Source of the DNA: Bryobacterales bacterium
GTDB lineage: Bacteria > Acidobacteriota > Terriglobia > Bryobacterales > Bryobacteraceae
Length of the DNA: 9,102 nucleotides
Reading direction: 5' to 3'
Assembly (NCBI GenBank): GCA_003517725.1
Contig: DOZZ01000023.1
Coordinates: 7,278 to 16,379 of the forward strand
Shown here: positions 1 through 6,846 of the stretch, one piece after another
Position numbering within the stretch: position 1 is the stretch's first letter
How the letters are laid out: each line of letters begins with the position of its first letter
The notes under the pieces: model-generated
Seen by the model: only the letters and a program-made list of their open reading frames with translations
What the model was told of the DNA's origin: nothing
The model's database searches: none
Program-made: the position numbers and the translations under genes

Positions 1-1139
1 TACGGCGGCAGAAAGCGCAGCACTGTGTCGTGGGTGCAGTTCAACAGCAGCCCGTCCCGCATGGCGCCCTCGACAATGTCTTTGCCCGGCATCGAGAGTT
101 CGGCCCCAATCATGAGGCCGTAGCCCCGGACATCCGTGATAAACGCGAAGCGCTTCTGCATCTCGCGCAAGCCTTGCCGGAAATAGTTGCCGACCCGGGT
201 GATGGAGGGCAGCAACTGTTCCAGAATGTCGAAGAACTCGAGAGCCACGGCGCAGGCCAGTGCGTTCCCTCCGAAGGTCGATCCGTGCATGCCCGGCGCG
301 ATGGAAGCCGCTGCCCGTTCGTTGGCGCAGATGACACCGAGCGGCAGCCCGCAGGCCAGCGGCTTGGCCGCCACCATAATGTCGGGCAGCACCACCGGAT
401 TCGCCAGTTGGTAGCCAAAGTAGGTGCCCGGGCGGCCCACGCCGCACTGGATCTCATCAAACACCAGCAGGGCATCGTACTCGTCCGCCAGTTCGCGTGC
501 CCGCTGGGCGAACGCATGGGACATCGGGTGAATGCCGCCTTCGCCCTGGATCCACTCGATCACGATACCCGCGGTGCGCGGGCTGAAGGCCTGTTCCAAG
601 GCCTCGATATCGTTGGCCTGGATAAACCGCACTCCCGGCAGTAGCGGCTCGAAATCCCGGCGGTATTGCGGCTGCCCCGTGATCGACAAAGCGCCTAGCG
701 TGCGTCCGTGAAACGAATTTTCGAGTGCGATGACCTCGTATTTGTCGGAGCCCCCGCGGTGTCCATGCGAGCGGATCATCTTGAGCGCGCCTTCCATCGA
801 CTCGGTCCCGCTGTTCGAGAAAAAAGACCGCTGCAGGCCGCTGACTTCCGCCAGCTTCTTAGCCAGCGGCCCTTGGTACGCGTAATAGTACAGGTTGGAG
901 GTGTGGATCAGCCGCGTGCACTGCTCCTGAATCACTCGCACCACGGCCGGATGATTGTGCCCCAGCGAGTTCACCCCAATGCCGGCGATGAAGTCGAGGT
1001 AGCGTTTGCCATCGGTATCCCACAGCCAGGCTCCTTCGCCGTGATCGAGCACCAGCGGGTAGCGGGCGTAGTTCTGTAACAGGTACTGCCGCTCTAAAGC
1101 GATGACTTCGGAGGCTGAGGCAGTGGTGACGGCTTCCAT
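1..1139 (-). CDS. argD: Acetylornithine/succinylornithine-type class III aminotransferase, C-terminus cut by window edge
   Basis: PLP-dependent aminotransferase that, in the ArgD family, exchanges the amino group between glutamate and N-acetylglutamate semialdehyde in cytoplasmic arginine synthesis. The minus-strand frame stays open from ATG at 1139 to base 1, giving 379 residues against about 400 for the family, so only a short C-terminal piece is missing. Visible fold-type I landmarks are the NSGTES phosphate-binding segment (about 109-114), the SFHGRT motif (142-147) whose Arg binds substrate carboxylate in ArgD, IQGEGG (197-202), FDEIQCGVGR (227-236) with the cofactor-ring Asp, the AAKPLACGLPLG segment with the probable Schiff-base Lys259, and STFGGNALAC (287-296). 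Usual EPIQ reads EWIQ here (Trp196). It starts 35 bp after the SBBP gene. No strong Shine-Dalgarno precedes the ATG; an in-frame GTG at 1154 with GAAAG five bases upstream is an alternative start. Ornithine or another omega-aminotransferase specificity cannot be excluded. Confidence 0.9.
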   Translation of the reverse strand, partial: MEAVTTASASEVIALERQYLLQNYARYPLVLDHGEGAWLWDTDGKRYLDFIAGIGVNSLGHNHPAVVRVIQEQCTRLIHTSNLYYYAYQGPLAKKLAEVSGLQRSFFSNSGTESMEGALKMIRSHGHRGGSDKYEVIALENSFHGRTLGALSITGQPQYRRDFEPLLPGVRFIQANDIEALEQAFSPRTAGIVIEWIQGEGGIHPMSHAFAQRARELADEYDALLVFDEIQCGVGRPGTYFGYQLANPVVLPDIMVAAKPLACGLPLGVICANERAAASIAPGMHGSTFGGNALACAVALEFFDILEQLLPSITRVGNYFRQGLREMQKRFAFITDVRGYGLMIGAELSMPGKDIVEGAMRDGLLLNCTHDTVLRFLPP

Positions 1140-1174
1140 AACGCCATGATACACGTGGACTTTCACGGCCCACG

Positions 1175-3889
1175 CTAGCGGCCTATGACCGCCAGGCAGT
1201 TGCCCGGCCCAAAATTGAAATTCAGGTCGCCCGCGGCCGAGGAATCCTTTGCATAATTTCCGTTGTAATCGAGCGCCCAGACGCCGGTATGCACCACCCC
1301 AGGCAGAGCTTTGCCGGATCCGTTCCAGTCGCCCACCACCGGCTGATCCGTCGAGAGCCCGAAGGTAAAGACGGCATCGCCCGCGTCGACCGCATGGTTT
1401 CCGTTGATGTCGAGTGTCCACACGCCGCCGCTGACCACGCCGATCTGGGTCCGCCCCGCGCCGCTCCAGTCTCCGACTACCGGCTGGCCAGTCGAGCTCC
1501 CGAAGTTGAACTGCAGATCGGCCTGGCCCGTCGGCGTGCCCTGCAAATGCCCGCTCAGATCCAGAATCCACAATCCGTTGCGGAACAGACCGGCGCTGAT
1601 GACGCCGGTTCCGTTCCAGTCGCCGACGACCGGTAAGTCCCCCAGCTGGCCAAAAACAAAGGACCGCGAGCCGGCATCATAGTTCCCGTTGCCGGTGATG
1701 TCGAGGTACCAGGTTCCTGAGCGAAACACGCCGATACGAACCTGGCCCGTACCGGTCCAGTCGCCCAACACGGGAATGTCATTGGTGGTCCCGAACCAGG
1801 ACGAGCCCAGAGTGCCGCCTTGGCCGTCCCATCCGAAATCGCGTTCGCGATCGAACAGCCAGTAACCGCTCAGGAAGCAGCCCATTTTCCAGCCCATGGG
1901 AATTTTCGCGACAAATCCGTTCATGGAGCCCTTCAACCAAGGCTGGAACGCCTGCTTGCTCGGGAAATCAGAGGAAGATGTCGAACCGGCGAGCAGCACG
2001 GCGCCCAAACTGTCGATCGACACGGCAGTTGCCTGATCGGAATTCGAGCCCCCGAAAAAAGTGCTGAAGCGCAGCGACTGCCCCAATGGGTCCAGCTGCG
2101 TCAGGAACGCATTATAGATACCGTTGTTGGTGGCCTGGATCGGCAACAGGGAAGGGAAATCGCGCGACGCCGTGTAGCCCGCGACAAACGCGTTCCCGGC
2201 GGGGCCCACGCTCAGCGCCGTTGCCACGTCCACGCTGTTACCACTCAGCAGGGTACTGTAAACCATTGCGCCGCCGGCTGCGAACTTAGCGACAAATGCG
2301 TCGAGGCCGCCGTTCGAAACGGTTTGGAAGGCGCTCGTGGAGACCGGAAAATTGATGGATGCCGTTTGGCCCGCGATATACGCGTTGCCGTCGTTGTCGA
2401 GAGCCACGGCATTCGCGATTTCATTTTGACCTGTCACGCCGTTGCTGCCGCCGAAATAAGTGGAGTAGACCAGGCCCGACCCCGAGGCGTTGAACTTGGT
2501 GAGGAAAGCGTCCTGATTGCCGCCGGTCGCCGGCTGCCAGGCATTTACGGCCGGGAAGTCGCGTGAATACGTCGAACCCGCCACATGCGCCTGTCCACTG
2601 GAATCCACCGCAACCGAAGATCCGTGGTCGTCCCCGGATCCGCCCAGGTACGTACTGAAAACGATCTGGCCCGCGGCATTGAACTTGGTGAGAAACGCAT
2701 CCAGCCCCCCCGCGTTTTGCGCATGGAAGGCATTTAGCACGGGGAAGTTGAATGACCTGGAATCGCCCGTAACATAGGCATTGCCGGCCGCGTCCACGGC
2801 CACTGACGAGGCGGTGTCGGCGTCGCTGCCGCCCAGATATGTGGAGTACGCGACGTTCTTGCCGGTGGCGTCAAGTTTCATCACAAAAGCGTCGCGGCCG
2901 CCGGCCGGTTTGGATTGAAACGCGGCGGTGATTGGAAAATTCCGTGAGGTGGTCGCTCCGGTCACGAGGATGTTACCGTTGCTGTCGACCGCGATGCCGT
3001 AGGCCCGGTCATCGCCCGAGCCTCCGATATAAGTGCAGAAGATCAGCCCCGTTCCGAACCCGTTGACCTTGGCCACAAACGCATCCACGCTGCCACCGGT
3101 GCCGATCGCCGTCGGCGAGCCCGGCAGGTCGAGCGAAGCAGTCCACCCTGCAATCACGCTGTCACCCGTTATGTCGTGGGCGATGGCGGTGGCGGAGGAA
3201 GGCGCGCTGCCTCCGGCGAAACTGCTGTACTGCACAACCGGGTCGATCAGTAGCGGTTGCGCCGAGTCATACTGGCCCACCGAAAATCCGTACACGCCGG
3301 AGCCGGTATCCACGAACTTTCCTGCCACGCGGTGCTCGCCTTGAAAAACCGCCGGCGCCTCCTCGCCCAGCCGCGCATCGCCGGCGGCAATCCGCAGAGC
3401 GCCTTTGGCATCGATAACGACTTCCGCGTTGGCGTTGTAGCTCCAGCGAATTTCCGCGGGTGACGCTCCGGGGGCCACACGGAACTCCGATTTCAGATGC
3501 CCCCGATCCATGCGGTACACAACGTCGATACCGGGCCAAAGGTCGTGGTACTGCACGGCGCTATAGAGCGGCACGCCGGTGCGCCAGGCAGAAGCGTCCC
3601 GGCCAATTAGAAAATTGGCGCGTCCGGCCACTGCCGACGCCCCGGTAAGTTGCACTTCCGGGCGTGCGCCCAGGAAATGCACCGCAATCCGCCGGTCGCC
3701 GCCGAATGCCACGCCCGTGGCATCCAGACGCGCCACTTCCGAAGGGCCCGCCAGGATGAATGCGTCGGACCGCGCCGATCGCAGAAACAAGGGCGACATT
3801 GGGGCTCCCGGTTCCGCGCCTCGCGCCGCGAACGTACACATCAGGAACCAGCCAGCCAGGTAGGTGAAAACTAATCCGCGTTTCTGCAC
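1175..3889 (-). CDS. Secreted SBBP-repeat beta-propeller protein with C-terminal GDWNG-repeat module
   Basis: Exported 904-residue protein of unknown function. Residues 1-25 form a signal peptide (basic MQKR, hydrophobic stretch, ARGAEP cleavage region). Residues 30-217 match the cap domain usually seen ahead of SBBP repeats, including YHDLWPGIDVVYR (114-126). Seven SBBP repeats follow (about 218-664): each opens with a variant of YSTYLGGS (221, 284, 348, 411, 476, 544, 608), has a D-x-x-GNAYVTG-like core and ends with DAFVAK-like residues (269, 333, 397, 460, 530, 593, 657). From about 669 come five units of roughly 47 residues with W-x-LD-x-NGN and PVVGDWNGTG motifs. There is no C-terminal anchor, PEP-CTERM or LPXTG-type sorting signal, so release to the periplasm or outside is likely. 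The start is GTG with GGGAG six bases upstream. SBBP proteins are common in Acidobacteriota and Planctomycetota; binding or surface adhesion is a guess. The gene is divergent from the epimerase and 35 bp ahead of argD. Confidence 0.9.
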   Translation of the reverse strand: MQKRGLVFTYLAGWFLMCTFAARGAEPGAPMSPLFLRSARSDAFILAGPSEVARLDATGVAFGGDRRIAVHFLGARPEVQLTGASAVAGRANFLIGRDASAWRTGVPLYSAVQYHDLWPGIDVVYRMDRGHLKSEFRVAPGASPAEIRWSYNANAEVVIDAKGALRIAAGDARLGEEAPAVFQGEHRVAGKFVDTGSGVYGFSVGQYDSAQPLLIDPVVQYSSFAGGSAPSSATAIAHDITGDSVIAGWTASLDLPGSPTAIGTGGSVDAFVAKVNGFGTGLIFCTYIGGSGDDRAYGIAVDSNGNILVTGATTSRNFPITAAFQSKPAGGRDAFVMKLDATGKNVAYSTYLGGSDADTASSVAVDAAGNAYVTGDSRSFNFPVLNAFHAQNAGGLDAFLTKFNAAGQIVFSTYLGGSGDDHGSSVAVDSSGQAHVAGSTYSRDFPAVNAWQPATGGNQDAFLTKFNASGSGLVYSTYFGGSNGVTGQNEIANAVALDNDGNAYIAGQTASINFPVSTSAFQTVSNGGLDAFVAKFAAGGAMVYSTLLSGNSVDVATALSVGPAGNAFVAGYTASRDFPSLLPIQATNNGIYNAFLTQLDPLGQSLRFSTFFGGSNSDQATAVSIDSLGAVLLAGSTSSSDFPSKQAFQPWLKGSMNGFVAKIPMGWKMGCFLSGYWLFDRERDFGWDGQGGTLGSSWFGTTNDIPVLGDWTGTGQVRIGVFRSGTWYLDITGNGNYDAGSRSFVFGQLGDLPVVGDWNGTGVISAGLFRNGLWILDLSGHLQGTPTGQADLQFNFGSSTGQPVVGDWSGAGRTQIGVVSGGVWTLDINGNHAVDAGDAVFTFGLSTDQPVVGDWNGSGKALPGVVHTGVWALDYNGNYAKDSSAAGDLNFNFGPGNCLAVIGR
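1178..1885 (-). repeat. Five C-terminal GDWNG / LDxNGN repeats flanked by Cys671 and Cys898
   Basis: Residues 669-904 contain five units. GDW occurs at 709, 756, 806 and 853, and a fifth, degenerate copy (LAVIGR) ends the protein. W-x-LD motifs occur at 677 (WLFD), 727, 774, 824 and 871. Some inter-strand loops have DxNxNxxxD spacing (for example DINGNHAVDAGD at 827-838), which suggests metal binding as in FG-GAP/VCBS-like repeats, although the GDWNGTG turn lacks the last Asp of a classical calcium loop. The only cysteines in the mature protein outside residue 285 are 671 and 898, at the two ends of this module. Confidence 0.75.
1898..3232 (-). repeat. Seven SBBP repeats (seven-bladed propeller region)
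   Basis: Residues about 220-664 of the secreted protein hold seven units of 63-68 residues, marked by YSTYLGG-type starts and DAFVAK-type ends. Exactly seven complete units agrees with a closed seven-bladed propeller. The sixth unit is the most diverged at its start (YSTLLSGNS). The repeats are conserved at protein level; I see no long exact DNA repeats, so they look old rather than recently duplicated. Confidence 0.85.
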
Positions 3890-3895
3890 ATTACA

Positions 3896-3900
3896 CTCCC
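3896..3900 (-). promoter_or_regulatory. Shine-Dalgarno for the SBBP protein gene
   Basis: Minus-strand GGGAG lies six bases before GTG at 3889, fixing that GTG as the start. A nearby ATG overlapping it is in another frame. Confidence 0.75.
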
Positions 3901-4005
3901 GGTGAATAGTTCGGAAGGATCGGCGAATTACTTTAATGGGCGTACGGGTTCCCTTTCCAGTGTGAACGCTTGAGCACGTTGGCTCTATTCATTAAGCACT
4001 ACATT

Positions 4006-4019
4006 GTGAGCCACCTCAC
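4006..4019. promoter_or_regulatory. Short perfect inverted repeat, possible operator
   Basis: GTGAG-CCAC-CTCAC is a five-base perfect palindrome around a four-base centre, about 35 bases upstream of the putative -10. It is short enough to arise by chance; its place in the divergent promoter region is the only reason to note it. Confidence 0.25.
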
Positions 4020-4052
4020 TTACTTGAACTTTTAGCGGCGTTCACCGTGGGT

Positions 4053-4058
4053 TATACT
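4053..4058 (+). promoter_or_regulatory. Putative -10 element of the epimerase promoter
   Basis: TATACT differs from the sigma-70 TATAAT consensus at one position. Its downstream edge is only eight bases from the GTG start at 4067, so transcription would begin at or next to the start codon. A -35 is weak at normal spacing (TTTAGC at 4031-4036, 16-base spacer). The better hexamer TTGAAC (4024-4029) is 23 bases away, which is too far. Confidence 0.5.
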
Positions 4059-4066
4059 GGGCAGTT

Positions 4067-5029
4067 GTGAAGCGTGTTTTTGTCACCGGAGGTTCGGGAT
4101 TTATCGGGACCAATCTGGTGGAATCTTTAACTGCGGATTCTATTGAGGTAGTCAACTTCGATGACAGGCCCTCTAGAAATTCCAAGCTTGAGCCATTTCG
4201 GCGCGAGGGCAACATTCTGGATGCCGCGAGCTTACAAAACTCCATGCAAGAGTTTCGACCGGATTTTGTGGTGCATCTTGCGGCCAGATGCGACTTAGAT
4301 GGAAAGACACTGGAGGATTACCGGGACAACACCGACGGAGTCCGGAACGTGATCGAGGCGGTTCAGCGGTCTCCTTCCGTGGAAAGAGTCGTATTCGCTT
4401 CGTCGCGATATGTTCATCGCAATGAAGAAAGGCCGGCGCGGGATGACGAATATAGTCCATTTACAATGTACGGGCGCAGTAAGGCCGAGGGTGAGAAGAT
4501 CGTACGAGCCAGCGGACTTGCCGTGCCCTGGATTATCGTGCGCCCAACTTCGATTTGGGGCCCCTGGTTTGATAAGCCGTATAAGAACTTTTTCGATGCT
4601 ATTCGCAAGGGCTATTACGTGCATCCTCGGGGGGAAGCGATCTATAAGACCTACGGGTTTGTCGGCAATGTCGTACATCAAATCCGGGCTTTTAGCCGTT
4701 CGCCTCTGGAGTTAACAAACGGGCGAACGTTGTATGTGGCGGACTATCAGCCGATCGAAGTCCGATCGATGGCCGAAAGTATCCGCTCGTGCTTTGGGGC
4801 TCCGCAAGTCCGCGAGGTTCCCTTGAGCCTCATGAAGTTAATGGCTCGCGCGGGTGATGTGCTGAGTAAGTCTGGATTTCCTAATCCTCCCTTAACTTCA
4901 TTCCGGCTGAACAACCTGCGCGCCCAGATGGTATATGACATCAACGATACGCGGCACGTTGTGGGAGAACTTCCTTTTACCGAGGAGGAAGGCATATCCC
5001 GCACGGTTCAATGGATGATGGGCAGTTAG
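4067..5029 (+). CDS. NAD-dependent epimerase/dehydratase (extended SDR, nucleotide-sugar type)
   Basis: A 320-residue extended short-chain dehydrogenase, a family that epimerises, dehydrates or reduces nucleotide sugars or similar substrates in the cytoplasm. A Rossmann fold begins at residue 2: VFVTGGSGFIG carries GxxGxxG at 8, 11 and 14, and Asp32-Asp33 after the second strand favours NAD over NADP. HLAAR is at 70-74. The active site has Ser113 in ASSRYVH (GalE-type proteins have VYG where this has Tyr-Val-His) and Y135-GRS-K139. RPTSIWGP (159-166) is the usual RPxxxYGP region. The C-terminal substrate domain is diverged, so the exact sugar cannot be named. The start is GTG, with no Shine-Dalgarno; it is forced by the Rossmann strand. 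Ten bases separate it from the acetyltransferase, so the two are probably one operon. GC content is lower than in flanking genes. A GalE, dTDP-sugar or other SDR function are all possible. Confidence 0.88.
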   Translation: MKRVFVTGGSGFIGTNLVESLTADSIEVVNFDDRPSRNSKLEPFRREGNILDAASLQNSMQEFRPDFVVHLAARCDLDGKTLEDYRDNTDGVRNVIEAVQRSPSVERVVFASSRYVHRNEERPARDDEYSPFTMYGRSKAEGEKIVRASGLAVPWIIVRPTSIWGPWFDKPYKNFFDAIRKGYYVHPRGEAIYKTYGFVGNVVHQIRAFSRSPLELTNGRTLYVADYQPIEVRSMAESIRSCFGAPQVREVPLSLMKLMARAGDVLSKSGFPNPPLTSFRLNNLRAQMVYDINDTRHVVGELPFTEEEGISRTVQWMMGS

Positions 5030-5039
5030 AGCTTCTTCC

Positions 5040-5591
5040 ATGTCAGAAAGAAGATACCAGGACTTAAGCCAATTTCGGTTGTCACCGCAGTTTCGCGGCC
5101 GCTCCGCGTGGCTGGTTCAGTTATGGTGGATCGTCCAGGATACCCTGTTCCGATGTTCTCCTCAGGCCTTATTCGGATGGCGTGCGTTTCTGCTGCGCCT
5201 GTTTGGGGCGAAGCTCGGGAAGAATGTTCGGCTGCGTTCGACAGTCCGGGTGACCTATCCCTGGAAGTTGACGGTGGGCGACAACGTGTGGGTGGGCGAT
5301 GACTGCGTTCTGTATAATCTGGCGGATATTATCTTGGGGTCGGACGTGGCTTTGGCGCACGATGTTTATCTGTGCACGGGCTCGCACGATTACTCTCGGG
5401 TGGATTTTCCCATTCAGGCGCTGCCCATTACTATCCAGGACGAGGTATGGATAACCAATCAAGTGTTTGTCGGACCGGGTGTCACGATCGGCGCGGGAGC
5501 GGTGGTCGGCACGCGAAGCACTGTGCTGCGCAGCTTGCCCGGCGGGATGGTTTGCTATGGATCGCCCGCCAAGCCAATAAAAGAGCGTTGA
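5040..5591 (+). CDS. WcaF-like hexapeptide-repeat acetyltransferase (polysaccharide O-acetylation)
   Basis: A 183-residue acyltransferase of the left-handed beta-helix family, closest by eye to the putative colanic acid acetyltransferase WcaF, and of the usual length for that group. These cytoplasmic trimers use acetyl-CoA to acetylate a sugar in a glycan precursor. The N-terminus has the group's SPQFRGRS and aromatic VQLWWIVQDTLF stretch (about 15-37), followed by FGAKLGKNVRLRSTVRV (55-71). Hexapeptide coils follow, with VGDNVWVGDDC (79-89) and VGPGVTIGAGAVVG (144-157). The catalytic His is expected at H116 in GSHDY. The GSPAKPIK tail is typical. It starts ten bases after the epimerase stop with no clear Shine-Dalgarno, so coupling to the upstream gene is likely. 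Its last 37 bases overlap the end of the opposing ligase gene. Confidence 0.9.
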   Translation: MSERRYQDLSQFRLSPQFRGRSAWLVQLWWIVQDTLFRCSPQALFGWRAFLLRLFGAKLGKNVRLRSTVRVTYPWKLTVGDNVWVGDDCVLYNLADIILGSDVALAHDVYLCTGSHDYSRVDFPIQALPITIQDEVWITNQVFVGPGVTIGAGAVVGTRSTVLRSLPGGMVCYGSPAKPIKER

Positions 5592-6841
5592 AGCGAGGCG
5601 CGCTGTTGTCGTAGCAGCCGCCCTTGGATCATGAACAAGCACAGGCTGAGCGCCATAAAAAAGCGCGCCAGGCCGCCGAACGGGCTGATGAAATAGCTGA
5701 TGATGGCGTTGAAGGTGAAGTAAAGCGTCACCCCGAACAACTCGTTCATCCTGATGTGGAACACGGAATCCCACAGAGTCTTTACGCCAAAAATGAACAC
5801 GAAGGTGAAAAAGACGAGCGCCAGCACGCCCGCCTCATACCAAACCTGTAAAATCTGAGAGTGGCCCGCCACGCCGGGATCGTTGGTCAGGCGCTTGCCA
5901 TTGACCTCCGCGAAGGTGGCGTGAATCACGGCGTCGGTATCGGAAGTCCGGGCCCAGGAACCATTGCCGATCCAGGGCGATTGGGAAATTCCATAAATGG
6001 CCCCCTCGGCCGCGGCCACACGCCACGAGTTGGATTGCGAGCGGCGCTCTCCATAGACGTCCTGAGTAGTGATGTAACTGTAGATTCCGGCTGCCACGGC
6101 GATTGCCAAACTGAATGCCAGCACGATGGCGTACAGCGAGCGCAACCCGACGCCCGCCACCATCTTGGCCAGAGTAACGGCTCCGCACAGCAAGCAGGTG
6201 GCGCCCATGGAGCGAAAATCGAGAAAAAAGTTCAGCACGCCGAGCGCGGTCCAGACCGCCACCACCAAGGCATACCGGTAGCGGTAGCGAATGATGGAAA
6301 AGAGGCTGAGGGTGATCAACAGGGCCGGCGTGGCAATGCCAATTTTGTACCAAGAGGGGTCGAAGCTAAGCTTCTCCACGGTCACCAGGAATCCGACGGC
6401 CATCCCGGTGATAAAGGCCAGAATACGCAGCGGGTGCCGTCGCGTGAGGGCGTTCAGCGCGATCAAATCCGAAGCCAGAAAGGCCATCCGCGCCCAACCC
6501 CGAAGCAGGTTCGTGAGCGGGGTCTGGTTTAACAGATCGGAGAAAATGTAAGCACTAAACGAGATGCCCAGGGTTACCAGGGCCCATACAAAGGGACGCT
6601 CCCAATAGGCACGGTTGGTCAGATTGCCCAGCACGCTCCAGAAGGCGTAGACGGCCAGAAACACTTCGCCTATGTAGATCTGGCCGATCAGCGTGATGCC
6701 CACGGTGTCGCTCTGGATACAGCACAAAAGGCCCGCCAGGAAGACCACCAGGTAGGCCGTCCGGGACTGGCGCACCGCCGGACGCGCCGCGTTGTACAAC
6801 TGTTCCGCCGTGGCGGGAAATGGGCCGGCCGTGTACGACAT
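5555..6841 (-). CDS. O-antigen ligase/polymerase-like membrane protein (Wzy_C family)
   Basis: A 428-residue inner-membrane protein with about ten to twelve hydrophobic segments, among them residues 28-44, 84-101, 138-155, 167-183, 189-206, 234-254, 335-353 and 388-406. Between the last two blocks lies a large hydrophilic loop (about 255-327), the layout of WaaL/Wzy-type proteins, where the periplasmic loop carries the active site. Matching marks are the RSM segment (210-212), SWRVAAAEGAIYGISQSPWIGNG (272-294, the W-R...P..G.G pattern) and GHSQILQVWYEAG (326-338), with the His of the ligase family and a downstream Glu. It would join lipid-linked glycan units or transfer glycan to an acceptor; sequence alone does not separate polymerase from ligase. 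The ATG is five bases after the kinase stop with no clear ribosome site, so translational coupling is expected. The 3' end overlaps the acetyltransferase gene by 37 bases. Confidence 0.86.
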   Translation of the reverse strand: MSYTAGPFPATAEQLYNAARPAVRQSRTAYLVVFLAGLLCCIQSDTVGITLIGQIYIGEVFLAVYAFWSVLGNLTNRAYWERPFVWALVTLGISFSAYIFSDLLNQTPLTNLLRGWARMAFLASDLIALNALTRRHPLRILAFITGMAVGFLVTVEKLSFDPSWYKIGIATPALLITLSLFSIIRYRYRYALVVAVWTALGVLNFFLDFRSMGATCLLCGAVTLAKMVAGVGLRSLYAIVLAFSLAIAVAAGIYSYITTQDVYGERRSQSNSWRVAAAEGAIYGISQSPWIGNGSWARTSDTDAVIHATFAEVNGKRLTNDPGVAGHSQILQVWYEAGVLALVFFTFVFIFGVKTLWDSVFHIRMNELFGVTLYFTFNAIISYFISPFGGLARFFMALSLCLFMIQGRLLRQQRASLQRSFIGLAGDP

Positions 6842-6846
6842 GGTGG

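Larger units (their letters stand above)
3890..4066. other. Divergent intergenic region between SBBP gene and epimerase
   Basis: This 177-bp stretch is the only sizeable noncoding gap in the window. It must contain the promoters for both divergent genes. On the plus strand it holds a good -10 (TATACT at 4053-4058) and a small inverted repeat (4006-4019). A second weak inverted repeat, GAGC-6-GCTC, lies at 3972-3985. On the minus strand I could not pick a convincing -35/-10 pair for the SBBP gene. It is visibly more AT-rich than the flanking SBBP and argD coding sequence. Confidence 0.7.

Noticed and set aside
30..644. Plus-strand open frame of 204 codons at the left edge
   Set aside because: It is antisense to argD, whose minus-strand frame carries all aminotransferase motifs; the plus-strand product resembles nothing known.
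1140..1174. Separate promoter or terminator between the SBBP gene and argD
   Set aside because: The 35-bp gap holds no hairpin with T-run and no recognisable -10; any argD promoter would have to lie inside the SBBP gene.
1820..2566. Plus-strand open frame of 248 codons inside the SBBP gene
   Set aside because: It lies wholly antisense to a gene with clear repeats and signal peptide, shows no recognisable domain, and long antisense frames are common in GC-rich genes.
4051..4056. Minus-strand TATAAC as a -10 for the SBBP gene
   Set aside because: It is just the complement of the plus-strand -10, has no -35 at proper spacing, and would leave a leader of about 160 bases.
5592..5640. Terminator between the convergent operons
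   Set aside because: There is no stable stem followed by a T-run, and the region is coding for the ligase.
5169..5774. Minus-strand open frame of 201 codons spanning the acetyltransferase and the end of the ligase
   Set aside because: It overlaps two genes with clear family motifs in other frames and has no recognisable features.
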